This document shows, one piece after another, positions 25,045 to 32,683 of a stretch of 63,365 bases of DNA. How positions within the stretch are numbered: the first letter of the stretch is position 1; the number at the start of each line of letters is the position of its first letter. The DNA comes from JAWLDB01 sp041686915 (GTDB taxonomy: Bacteria > Bacillota > UBA994 > UBA5500), in the NCBI GenBank assembly GCA_041686915.1, contig JAWLDB010000002.1:1-63365 (forward strand), given 5' to 3'. Under the pieces are notes generated by a model. That model was not told the DNA's origin. It searched no databases and was given only the letters and a program-made list of their open reading frames with translations. The position numbers were made by a program, and so were the translations under genes.

Positions 25045-26142
25045 TTAGTCTTTGTGGCGATATAGGTACTTCGCGTACTGCATTGTCCTGGTGAACTTCT
25101 CCGGCACATAACCTTTATCGGTGCTTTGGTCTTTGTCAGGCCTCGCATTGGCTTCGACTATCCATAGCCGAAAATCCCGATCGAACGCCAGGTCGAGACC
25201 AACCTCGCCCATGCGCCCAACCCCTGCCTCCAGACGCTGCACTACCAACTCCGCCGTCTCCTTGACCTGCTGCATCAATTCTTCCACCCGGAAAACGTCC
25301 TTAAGGATCTTTAACAACTCTTGGTCCAGGTCGGCTGCCTGAGCACCCTGGTGGGTATTTGAGACTATCGACCCAGGTTCGCCGATACGTAATCTGAAGG
25401 AGTAAGGAATCCATTTACCCTGCAGTTCTTTCTGCATCAGTACACGGATATCCGCCTTTCTCTTGCCAATGGTCAGTATAGGGATTTCCTGCTGAACAAC
25501 TGAGTGCCTGCCTGAGATACGGAGTACTTTCCTATATAGTCTGCGGAATGACAGTCCCAGGTGTGGAGTGTTGTTTCCGGACTGTTGAAGGGCGTAGCTC
25601 CTGCCTGCTCTCCATGCGCGACAAACTCCCCGCCCACGGCTCCCTGTATCCGACTTGATGAACACCGCTGGATGTTGTCTCAACATTAGCCGCAGCTGCT
25701 TTGGGCCTCGATGCCGGACGGTATGGGGTAGAAGATCTCGGGTATCCGAATATCGTGTGAGTACGACGTGGCAGCGCCACTTCGCAAGCATCACGTCTGT
25801 ATTTATGGAGATAGTACTGCTGCGCAGCAGTCTATAGACTACCCTCGCCCTACTAGCTGCAGGGGGACGGCGCTGCACATACAGCACGTCAGGCCAGGGA
25901 AGATCCTGCTCCACCCAACGTCCATCAACCCGCAGCCATCCACGAATACGGCGCTGAGGCCAGTTTACCCCACGCAGGCCGAAGTGGTAAGCTGTGACAC
26001 CTTCCTGCTTAGCCGCAGCCGCATACAGATTGGCCTTGTCCAATGGCCCCTGTTTGGGCAGTCCATCAAGATATGCGTCTACCACCAGGATGCCCAAAAC
26101 TGGTACCCGTTTCTGACTTCTTTCAGTTTGCTCATCGATCAT
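25045..26142 (-). CDS. YheC/YheD-type ATP-grasp protein
   Basis: A 365-residue paralogue of the adjacent protein. Family blocks: VLGILVVDAYLDG, LPWPDVLYVQRR, VFIKSDTGSRGRGV (ATP-binding lysine and glycine loop), VVQQEIPIL, ADIRVLMQK, and LDLAFDRDFRLWIVEANARPD with the catalytic metal residues intact. It lacks the long basic N terminus of its neighbour. Bacillus YheC/YheD are linked to the spore coat by genetics and by name, but the chemistry is not established. A good ribosome site (TTGGAGGTG) precedes the ATG. It lies 93 bases downstream of the kinase gene on the same strand. Confidence 0.87.
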   Translation of the reverse strand: MIDEQTERSQKRVPVLGILVVDAYLDGLPKQGPLDKANLYAAAAKQEGVTAYHFGLRGVNWPQRRIRGWLRVDGRWVEQDLPWPDVLYVQRRPPAASRARVVYRLLRSSTISINTDVMLAKWRCHVVLTRYSDTRDLLPHTVRHRGPKQLRLMLRQHPAVFIKSDTGSRGRGVCRAWRAGRSYALQQSGNNTPHLGLSFRRLYRKVLRISGRHSVVQQEIPILTIGKRKADIRVLMQKELQGKWIPYSFRLRIGEPGSIVSNTHQGAQAADLDQELLKILKDVFRVEELMQQVKETAELVVQRLEAGVGRMGEVGLDLAFDRDFRLWIVEANARPDKDQSTDKGYVPEKFTRTMQYAKYLYRHKD

Positions 26143-26174
26143 GCAATCACCTCCAAGCAGTCTGCATGATTAGC

Positions 26175-26186
26175 TATACTAGTATA
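26175..26186. promoter_or_regulatory. Palindrome upstream of the ATP-grasp genes
   Basis: TATACTAGTATA is a perfect 12-bp palindrome 33 bases before the ATP-grasp start. It could be an operator or part of an AT-rich promoter; no clear -35 partner is seen. Confidence 0.3.
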
Positions 26187-26235
26187 TGCATTGGAGTTAT
26201 AGCACGTGAGCCACTCTTGAAGAGCAAAGACGAGC

Positions 26236-28080
26236 CTATGGCCCGCCCTTAAACCTCTGCCTATGTAGTCCTAGTCCCATCAACCTGCCCATGTAGCTGC
26301 CGAACGAAATGTCCCTAAACCTAGACAACTGCTGATCACATCCGCACAAGTCCTGTTCAGCCATTGCCAGCCGTTCAAACTGCCTGGAAAGGGCTGCCTG
26401 AACCTTGCCAGTAGGCACCGCAAACTTTTCCTGCCGCTGCTTCAGCCAGCGCAGTGCCTTGTCCGTCTGGCCGCGTAATCTTTTGCTTGCTACGCTTCTG
26501 CGCTTTGCTGCGCGAGCCTCCTGGTCGGTAGCACTCTCATCCAACAACCGATACAGGCCCCCATATTTCCGTGTGATTAGAGTAGCTTCCCGGCCATATG
26601 CCAGAGAGGCCTGTGCCAGTTCCCTCACTTCGTTCAGGCGATAGTTTTGGCGACGCTCCTCTAGCTCTAGCAATGCTTCATCCAGCTCGCTATCAATGCT
26701 TTGCAGTGCCCGACGCTCCTGCTCTAGGGCGTTTTCGAACCGATCTTTGAAGAGAGACCTGTCAGCTTCTTCAGCACGCTTGTATCTGGCCCGCCGAGCC
26801 TCCAGGCGGTGCATACGCCAACCCTCTAGCCGCAATCTCCATCTGAGAGATTGCCTTTCCTGTTGGAGTAAACGTTTGTGGCGCACCACTGGCTGCATCT
26901 GGTATCTGCACCAGAGGCCAACCAAAGCCAGAAAGCTGCTTCCTCCTGCCAGGTATCCGGCCGTGGTGAGGACGAGAGTTCCCTGTACGGCTGAAGACGC
27001 AACTGCCGCGTTAAATAACAACCAAAGCCCAGCCAACAGGCGTTCTTTCAGCAATCCGCCCTGCCATCCGGATGGCTGTTCGGGGGTAAGGTGATCCAAC
27101 ACCCAACTTGGTCCAGCAAAGGCTGAATGGGTGGTCATTGCCTGCTCTCGCAGGTTTGTACGGGTCTTAAAGATGCGCATTCGTTGCCGACGCTTGGCCA
27201 ACCGCTCAACCTCTGCAGGCTCTGGCGCTGGCACCTTAGCAGGGTCAAGCTTGAGGAAGTCGCACAGGCCAGCCGCCAGTGCCGGTATGCTCTCCTTGCA
27301 TCCGGCGAGCAGCTTCCAGACTTCTGTTCGACCAGGTTGTTCCAGGTCGTCCTTGCGGAGCAAAAGGTGCTCATCACCGGAAAGCTGCCAGAGTGCAGGC
27401 TCGTAGCTAAAAGCAAGTAGAGATAGATAGACCAACCACCCTGAGAAATTGTCCAGCCAGGGGCCAAAGTGCTGGCTGTCTCGCAAAGGATGTTGGTAGT
27501 TGCGGTGACCCAACTCATTGCTGCCCACATTGTTCAGGGCAGGGACGTACATCCCATCATAGTCAATCAGAGAGAGCTTCCCCTCGTTCACCAGTACGTT
27601 TCCGTGCTGCAGATCTCCATGCGCTACTCCCTGTCGACGCAGGTCCTGCAACATCCTCAGCCAGTCGTCAGCCAACGTCTTGAGCTTCTCTGGTCGTGAA
27701 AGGTTTTGCTGGATATAGGTGTTTAGCGGTAGCCCGGGCACCCAGTCCATCTTTAGCACAGGGTACCAGCGGCCCTGCACTTTGATGCCTTGCTCCAGGT
27801 ATTGAAAACCCGCTGTATAGGGCAGGCCAACCGTGCTCAGGTGCTGGCTGATTGCTTCATAGCGCCGCTGTTGGTCCGCTACCTGGCGTAGAAAACAACG
27901 GACCGCCCAATCGCTTCCACCATAGGAAATGCGATAGACACTGGCAAAGCCTCCGGTTACCGCCCGTGGCAACCCAAGGGGGGTTAGTTCAGGGCGACCT
28001 CCTCTAAGCTCGGGCAAGCTAAAACAGAGGGCTGGGCCCTGTACCGCTTCGTTATAGTCTTGTGGAGTAGGCCAGGGCAT
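26236..28080 (-). CDS. Ser/Thr-kinase-like protein of a TerY-P-type triad
   Basis: A 614-residue protein. Residues ~1-290 are a protein-kinase fold: the nucleotide loop is around AVTGGFASVYRI, the usual VAIK lysine position reads WAVRCF (Arg), the catalytic loop is HGDLQHGNVLV and the metal-binding motif is DYDG in place of DFG. Two hydrophobic helices (~365-405) follow, then a long charged coiled-coil region (~420-540). ATG 28080 has GGGGGG 6-9 bases upstream. The gene is immediately downstream of a PP2C gene and a vWA gene, the combination known as the TerY-phosphatase-kinase triad. Phosphorylation targets are unknown; the membrane helices suggest local action at the envelope. Confidence 0.87.
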   Translation of the reverse strand: MPWPTPQDYNEAVQGPALCFSLPELRGGRPELTPLGLPRAVTGGFASVYRISYGGSDWAVRCFLRQVADQQRRYEAISQHLSTVGLPYTAGFQYLEQGIKVQGRWYPVLKMDWVPGLPLNTYIQQNLSRPEKLKTLADDWLRMLQDLRRQGVAHGDLQHGNVLVNEGKLSLIDYDGMYVPALNNVGSNELGHRNYQHPLRDSQHFGPWLDNFSGWLVYLSLLAFSYEPALWQLSGDEHLLLRKDDLEQPGRTEVWKLLAGCKESIPALAAGLCDFLKLDPAKVPAPEPAEVERLAKRRQRMRIFKTRTNLREQAMTTHSAFAGPSWVLDHLTPEQPSGWQGGLLKERLLAGLWLLFNAAVASSAVQGTLVLTTAGYLAGGSSFLALVGLWCRYQMQPVVRHKRLLQQERQSLRWRLRLEGWRMHRLEARRARYKRAEEADRSLFKDRFENALEQERRALQSIDSELDEALLELEERRQNYRLNEVRELAQASLAYGREATLITRKYGGLYRLLDESATDQEARAAKRRSVASKRLRGQTDKALRWLKQRQEKFAVPTGKVQAALSRQFERLAMAEQDLCGCDQQLSRFRDISFGSYMGRLMGLGLHRQRFKGGP

Positions 28081-28099
28081 AGTTGTCCCCCCATCACAC

Positions 28100-28843
28100 T
28101 CAAGCAAGCTCTACCCGTATTACCGTTACATCGTCGTTCCTGATCTTGCGCCGCGACCGCAAGTCCCCGACAAAAGCCTGGAAGGTACCAGCTGACAGCG
28201 CAGCATCAAGCAGTTCCCATGGCCGGCCACCTGCGCAAGCATCCTTCAGCATCCAGGCAGCAACAGCATCTGTTAACAGATAGAAACGGTCTCCCGCCAA
28301 CCACTCTCCGGATGTGCAAATGCGTCCATGCTTTGCCTTTTTAACCAGATCAGGTCGACTACCGATCAGTTGCGGATTACTGCCAAACTGTGCTGCATCA
28401 ACGACTGGAAAACTACCAGCCCACTCACCACCGCTCACCTGTACCAGTAGACAATCACCCACCACCATTGCATGCCAGCGACCTCGGCACACGCCTCTCT
28501 CCCTCAGGCGTAAGCCCAGTAGCGTAGCAAACGCACCCTGCGCCAGTTTCATCTCGGCGTACCAGGGAAGCTGGTCGGTATTCACGGTTTCCAGCCACCT
28601 CTGCTGTAGCTTGGGCAGGTATTGATCAATTCGCTTCTCGCTTAGCCAGCCTTTACACCAGGCGCGGGTCAGCATGCGAGCCCAGAGTCCGGAAAAGGAA
28701 GCCTCGGTTGCGCCATCAGCTATAGCAAAGCTAAAGGCATCAGCGGAGCAAACAACGTCTTGGATGGGCCAGAAGGCATCTTCATATTCGTCAGGCTCAC
28801 ATCCTGCCTTAGGCAACCAGGCAACTTGTGACTTGATCTGCAT
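28100..28843 (-). CDS. PP2C-family protein phosphatase of the triad
   Basis: A 247-residue PPM-type phosphatase. Metal-binding aspartates are visible in FAIADGATEASFS (DGA in place of DGVGG), VVGDCLLV, LLTDAVAAWM and the terminal RNDDVTVIRV. Length is typical of the minimal catalytic domain. It lies between the vWA gene (8 bases upstream) and the kinase gene (19 bases downstream), so all three are probably co-translated. It would reverse phosphorylation by the neighbouring kinase; this pairing follows from the known triad, not from direct evidence here. Confidence 0.87.
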   Translation of the reverse strand: MQIKSQVAWLPKAGCEPDEYEDAFWPIQDVVCSADAFSFAIADGATEASFSGLWARMLTRAWCKGWLSEKRIDQYLPKLQQRWLETVNTDQLPWYAEMKLAQGAFATLLGLRLRERGVCRGRWHAMVVGDCLLVQVSGGEWAGSFPVVDAAQFGSNPQLIGSRPDLVKKAKHGRICTSGEWLAGDRFYLLTDAVAAWMLKDACAGGRPWELLDAALSAGTFQAFVGDLRSRRKIRNDDVTVIRVELA

Positions 28844-28851
28844 GTATTGTC

Positions 28852-29694
28852 CTAGCGCAGATTGCTGTCAGCAACCCGGGTGCCGATATCCAGGAAGTTG
28901 ATTAAGGATACCATGTCGGCGTTGAACACAAATCCACGCGCGCCCTGAAGCACCCGTTTGCCATCCTGCTCGGCCATACCACGCATTTGGTCTGGCAGCT
29001 CACTGGACAGATTGAACAGTACCTTGGCATACTGGTCCGGCAGCTCATCCGGGCTGCTTGGGAACTCGACCGGGGTTGACGGGGTAGAAGAAATGTGAAT
29101 GTTAAATAACAGCACGGGGCCATCGCTGGACCGCATCTCTCGCAGGTTTTGGGCCGCCTGCTCTGGATTGCCGTCGGTTGACTCGCCATCCGTGATGTTG
29201 ATAACGATGGGCGGATAGCAGTCGGGGTGCTGCGTCAACCAGCCTTGCAGGATGCGTTCGACAGTTGAAAGTGCCTTGCACATAGGCGTGCCACCTTTGG
29301 CTACTGCATCAAACCAAACCGGGAATTTGATAGTCTGAGTGACTAGCCCGCCGGCGCCGTCATCAATCTTACGGGTACGTTCCTCAATGCGCGCAGGCGA
29401 GTTAGCGATCTCGCTGATTGGAACGAGTTCTCTGCCAGCAATGCTTCCAGCAAAGGCAGGACTGACTTTGCCACCATAGCCAATTATGCCAATGTGATAA
29501 TAGTCACGCACCCCTTCGGACTTGGCGCACTTCAATACGAGATTTTGCAGCAGTCGATTGATGACAGTAGCCAGGCTGTCTGCCTTCTTTCTCCTAGTTT
29601 CATCTGGTAGCTCGTCCTGCATCGAGCCTGACTGGTCCAGACAAAACAGAATACAGGATGGGTTGGTGCGGCTGATCTCAGCAGAATACGGCAT
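28852..29694 (-). CDS. TerY-like von Willebrand factor A domain protein
   Basis: A 280-residue cytosolic vWA protein. The metal-ion-dependent adhesion site is intact: DQSGSM (about residues 20-25), a Thr in GGTPMCKAL and Asp in ITDGESTDG. A conserved YHIGIIGYGGKV block matches TerY-type members. It is the first gene of the vWA-PP2C-kinase set, with TAAGGAGGT 6-8 bases before ATG 29694. vWA proteins of this type mediate metal-dependent protein assembly, and here it probably recruits targets to the kinase and phosphatase. No terC/terD genes are in the window. Confidence 0.87.
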   Translation of the reverse strand: MPYSAEISRTNPSCILFCLDQSGSMQDELPDETRRKKADSLATVINRLLQNLVLKCAKSEGVRDYYHIGIIGYGGKVSPAFAGSIAGRELVPISEIANSPARIEERTRKIDDGAGGLVTQTIKFPVWFDAVAKGGTPMCKALSTVERILQGWLTQHPDCYPPIVINITDGESTDGNPEQAAQNLREMRSSDGPVLLFNIHISSTPSTPVEFPSSPDELPDQYAKVLFNLSSELPDQMRGMAEQDGKRVLQGARGFVFNADMVSLINFLDIGTRVADSNLR

Positions 29695-29826
29695 AACTTT
29701 ACCTCCTTAAGGTCTGGTCTATAGAATATAGCATGAAACTTTAAGAATATCACCCTTCGAATTCTTGTTCTCTATAAAGGTATAGTTTTCCTGCCTGTAC
29801 CAATATTCACTTTTGCACAAAACAAG

Positions 29827-29857
29827 AACCCTCCACAGGTGGTTCCTGCGGAGGGTT
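29827..29857 (-). terminator. Terminator of cysS
   Basis: AACCCTCC/GGAGGGTT with additional inner CAGG/CCTG pairing; a T-rich tail follows on the minus strand. Confidence 0.75.
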
Positions 29858-29862
29858 ATCTC

Positions 29863-31266
29863 TTATGCCCTAGTTATTTCCATTCCTTTTACTGTATCCT
29901 TAACAGCGTAGCCCATTTGTCGCAGATGGTCGCGCAGTTCGTCGGAGCGCGCCCAGTTTTTGGACTCACGAGCGGCCTGACGCTCAGCAAGCAACTGTTG
30001 CACTTCGTCCGGAAGCTGTGCTAGGTCGAGCTTTGGCTCTTCTTCCACCTGTCCGGCGGTCAAATCAAGAGCTACCACCCGGTCCAAGTCTTTCGCCAGC
30101 GAGAACAGCTCAGGGCCTAGGTTGGCGCGAGTAGCTTCCCACAGCACTGCGATAGCCTTCGGCATATTCAGGTCATCGTTGATTGCATTCAAGAAGTCTG
30201 CCTTAACCTGCTCCCTGCGCTCAGCCGCGCCTTCAACCTTTGCCTGACCGGCACTCCTCTGTATCACCTTACGCAGGGAAAGTAGGCCTTTTTGAGCACC
30301 TTCCAGGGCTGACCACGTAAAGTTCAGCTGCTTCCCATAATAGGCGTTCAAGCAGAAATAGCGATAGGCCAGCGGCTCAAACCCCTTCTTGACCAGATCA
30401 TTAATTACATAGGCATTACCTAAGCTCTTCGACATCTTACCGCCATCAACCAGGAGGAATTCGCCATGCATCCAGTAGCGCGCCCCTGGAGCACCAGTGC
30501 AGGCTGCTGTTTGAGCGATCTCGTTCTCGTGATGGATGGGGATATGGTCTACACCGCCGGTATGGATGTCGAACAGGTCACCGAGATACTTCCTACCCAT
30601 GGCCGAGCACTCGATATGCCACCCCGGATAACCCATACCCCACGGGCTCTCCCACTGCATGATATGCTCCTTGGGGGCCTTCTTCCAGACGGCAAAGTCA
30701 GCCGGATGACGCTTCTCATCATTCACAGCAACGCGAGCACCAGCCTTTTGCTCTTCCAGCTTGATACCGGATAGCTGGCCATACTCCGGGTACTTACTAA
30801 TGTCGTAGTAGATGCCATCGCTGGTCTCATAAGCGTAGCCACGTTCGATCAGCTCCTGGACCATTTCAATCATTTCTTTGATATGCGTTGTAGCCGGGCT
30901 AGAGATAGTAGGCGGCTTGATGTTCAGGCGCTTGATATCCTCGGTGAACACTTCTGTATAGTAGGCAGCAATTTCCCAAGGCGACTTTTGCTCCTTCTGG
31001 GCAGTGACCAGCATTTTGTCCTCGCCCTCATCCTCATCGGACACTAGATGGCCTACATCGGTGATATTCATCACCATTTTCACTTTTAATCCGTTGTACT
31101 CAAGGGTGCGACGCAGGCTATCTGCAAAGATATATGCGCGCATGTTACCGATATGAGCGTACTGATAGACAGTGGGGCCGCAGACATACATTCCCACATG
31201 CCCGGGTTTAATAGGCTCAAAGCGTTCCTTTTTTCTGGTCATCGTGTTGTACAGCTGAATATCCAT
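29863..31266 (-). CDS. cysS: Cysteinyl-tRNA synthetase
   Basis: A 467-residue class I synthetase charging tRNA-Cys. Seen: MYVCGPTVYQYAHIGNMRAY (HIGH-type motif and first zinc Cys), WHIECSAMG (zinc ligand region), HHENEIAQT, and KMSKSLGN. Full family length. ATG 31266 is 7 bases after AAGGAGG; the longer in-frame ATGs upstream run into the leader RNA. Expression is controlled by the T-box leader at 31286-31530, so it should rise when uncharged tRNA-Cys accumulates. Confidence 0.97.
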   Translation of the reverse strand: MDIQLYNTMTRKKERFEPIKPGHVGMYVCGPTVYQYAHIGNMRAYIFADSLRRTLEYNGLKVKMVMNITDVGHLVSDEDEGEDKMLVTAQKEQKSPWEIAAYYTEVFTEDIKRLNIKPPTISSPATTHIKEMIEMVQELIERGYAYETSDGIYYDISKYPEYGQLSGIKLEEQKAGARVAVNDEKRHPADFAVWKKAPKEHIMQWESPWGMGYPGWHIECSAMGRKYLGDLFDIHTGGVDHIPIHHENEIAQTAACTGAPGARYWMHGEFLLVDGGKMSKSLGNAYVINDLVKKGFEPLAYRYFCLNAYYGKQLNFTWSALEGAQKGLLSLRKVIQRSAGQAKVEGAAERREQVKADFLNAINDDLNMPKAIAVLWEATRANLGPELFSLAKDLDRVVALDLTAGQVEEEPKLDLAQLPDEVQQLLAERQAARESKNWARSDELRDHLRQMGYAVKDTVKGMEITRA

Positions 31267-31285
31267 TTCAGAACCTCCTTCTTGG

Positions 31286-31530
31286 CAAATAAAAAACGAC
31301 TCAAATCGTCTCAGAGACGATCGAGCCGTGGTTCCACTCTGTTTGAAGCCCAAAGGCTTCCACTCTACGGTTATAACGTAACCACCGGCCATGACCTACT
31401 AACATTAGCGTTCGGTTGGCAGCTCGAGGGGGCACGCATCAAAAGTAGCACGGGAGCTGTTGCAGCCTGGCAGCCCCTCTCTAAACGTGCCTGCACTATG
31501 ACACCATCCCTGTCATCGCCTGTACTTACT
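31286..31530 (-). ncRNA. T-box riboswitch leader of cysS
   Basis: On the minus strand the T-box AGAGTGGAACCACGG (31326-31340) is followed by a hairpin with a T-run (terminator, about 31290-31328) directly upstream of cysS. A long stem I region precedes it, with GATGACAGGGATGG-like bulges. A likely specifier is UGC (complement of 31436-31438, in GATGCGTGCC), a Cys codon, agreeing with the downstream gene. T-box RNAs bind uncharged tRNA and switch from terminator to antiterminator. The extent is approximate. Confidence 0.85.
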
Positions 31531-31533
31531 ATG

Positions 31534-31561
31534 ATTATAGCCACTTGGCAGGCAATGTCAA
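31534..31561 (-). promoter_or_regulatory. SigA promoter of the cysS leader
   Basis: On the minus strand TTGACA (31556-31561), 16-base spacer, TATAAT (31534-31539); both hexamers are perfect. Confidence 0.85.
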
Positions 31562-31591
31562 CCACAGGGTGAAAGAATTGCCCTGCGGGTT

Positions 31592-31609
31592 CATGCTATA
31601 ATTAGCATG
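31592..31609. promoter_or_regulatory. Palindromic operator candidate over the nitroreductase -10 box
   Basis: CATGCTA-TAAT-TAGCATG has 7-bp perfect arms, and its centre contains TATAAT (31597-31602), 31 bases before the nitroreductase start. A dimeric repressor binding here would cover the promoter. No adequate -35 is seen. Confidence 0.45.
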
Positions 31610-31633
31610 CAATACATAACCGGAGGTGTCACT

Positions 31634-32209
31634 ATGAATCTTTATCAGGCCATTAAGGAACGCAGGAGCATCCGTAGGTACAAGCCTGACCAGGTTGATC
31701 GCGATTTGCTAATGAAAGTGCTGGACGCCGCTAATTGGGCCCCCTCAGGCCAGAACCTGCAACAGTGGAAGTTCTACATCGTATCAGGTGAGAAGCGTGA
31801 CCTAATAGCCAAAAGCTACGGCGATATGGTGGAGAAGAACTATCCACCTGCCGGCGAACGGACCAAACAGCAGGAGTTCTTCTCAAACTGGGCCAAGACG
31901 TACGGTGGAGCCCCGTTGATTATCGTTGCCACCATGCCGGTCGACGAAAACCCAAGGCGCCACAAAATGCACCTCGAAAGCGTATCAGCTGCCTTCCAGA
32001 ACTTATTACTTGCGGCTCATGCAGAAGGCTTGGGTACCTGCTGGATGACTGGTCCTCTGGGAGACGAAGCAACTATCCGTGCCATTCTTAACTTGCACGA
32101 GACCGAGGAACTGGTAGCGCTGACCCCACTGGGATATCCTGACCAAACAGTCAGTGACAAGCCACGCCTTGACCCATATCTGCAGGAGAAATTTATCTGG
32201 ATTGAATAG
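31634..32209 (+). CDS. Nitroreductase-family FMN oxidoreductase
   Basis: A 191-residue flavoprotein. The FMN-binding start ERRSIRRYKPD, NWAPSGQNLQQWKFYIV and the later LEGLGTCWMTG-type block (AEGLGTCWMTGPLG) are typical; the end ALTPLGYPDQ fits. Such enzymes reduce nitro compounds, quinones or flavins with NAD(P)H; the substrate cannot be read. ATG 31634 follows GGAGGTG. It is a single-gene unit with its own terminator and possible operator. Confidence 0.9.
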   Translation: MNLYQAIKERRSIRRYKPDQVDRDLLMKVLDAANWAPSGQNLQQWKFYIVSGEKRDLIAKSYGDMVEKNYPPAGERTKQQEFFSNWAKTYGGAPLIIVATMPVDENPRRHKMHLESVSAAFQNLLLAAHAEGLGTCWMTGPLGDEATIRAILNLHETEELVALTPLGYPDQTVSDKPRLDPYLQEKFIWIE

Positions 32210-32211
32210 TC

Positions 32212-32240
32212 AAAGGGCCCGTCTGGGCCCTTTTTTTTAT
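32212..32240 (+). terminator. Terminator of the nitroreductase gene
   Basis: A perfect AAAGGGCCC/GGGCCCTTT stem with a 4-base loop and a run of eight T. Confidence 0.95.
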
Positions 32241-32320
32241 TACCGAATGTCTGATGTATAAGCCAGCCCACAATTAGGTAACATAGTTGAACGAACAGAT
32301 ATCCGAGAGGATGATCCAAA

Positions 32321-32638
32321 ATGACCCCGCGTGACGGGCGACTAATTCTGGGTTTGGCGGTCTTAACTCTCACTTTGTTAGCTTTGCATGGCACAAACCC
32401 ATCCAGCGACGAGTTCCTGAGCTACGTACTGCAGTCTCCCTACACTGGCGATACGGACAACAAGTGGTCCAGCTCCCTGTGTGAACTGCTCTCCAATCGC
32501 TCCTTCGACTCGGTATGCACGCGCAAGGACTACGGCTTTTTTAGCACCTATCGGGTAGTCGATGGGCACAACAAAACAGATATATTGGGTATTGGCAATA
32601 TGTTCTTCAGACTTGGCGATGAGAGAATAGGGCGATAA
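32321..32638 (+). CDS. Small membrane-anchored protein, DUF4359-like
   Basis: A 105-residue protein with one N-terminal hydrophobic segment (about residues 7-22) followed by HGTNPSSDEF, two cysteines (SSLCELL, SVCTRK), and YGFFSTYRVV near an IGIGNMFF-type end. This order (TNPS after the anchor, a Gly-Phe-Phe-Ser-x-Tyr block later) recalls DUF4359 proteins, but I hold that loosely. The two cysteines could form a disulfide outside the membrane. GAGAGGA lies about 9 bases before the ATG, and a terminator follows closely. Confidence 0.65.
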   Translation: MTPRDGRLILGLAVLTLTLLALHGTNPSSDEFLSYVLQSPYTGDTDNKWSSSLCELLSNRSFDSVCTRKDYGFFSTYRVVDGHNKTDILGIGNMFFRLGDERIGR

Positions 32639-32646
32639 GGCCTTTC

Positions 32647-32672
32647 GGGCAGTCCGCGCGGACTGCCCTTTT
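32647..32672. terminator. Terminator between convergent genes
   Basis: GGGCAGTCC/GGACTGCCC with a 4-base loop and T-run on the plus strand; the minus SDR gene ends 12 bases beyond. Confidence 0.85.
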
Positions 32673-32683
32673 GCTTTGCTCAG

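Noticed and set aside
26236..29694. Tellurite-resistance (ter) operon
   Set aside because: No TerC, TerD/TerZ or TerB genes are present; only the vWA/PP2C/kinase triad is seen.
31267..31392. N-terminal extension of cysteinyl-tRNA synthetase
   Set aside because: The extra codons lie inside the T-box terminator hairpin; the conserved start is ATG 31266.
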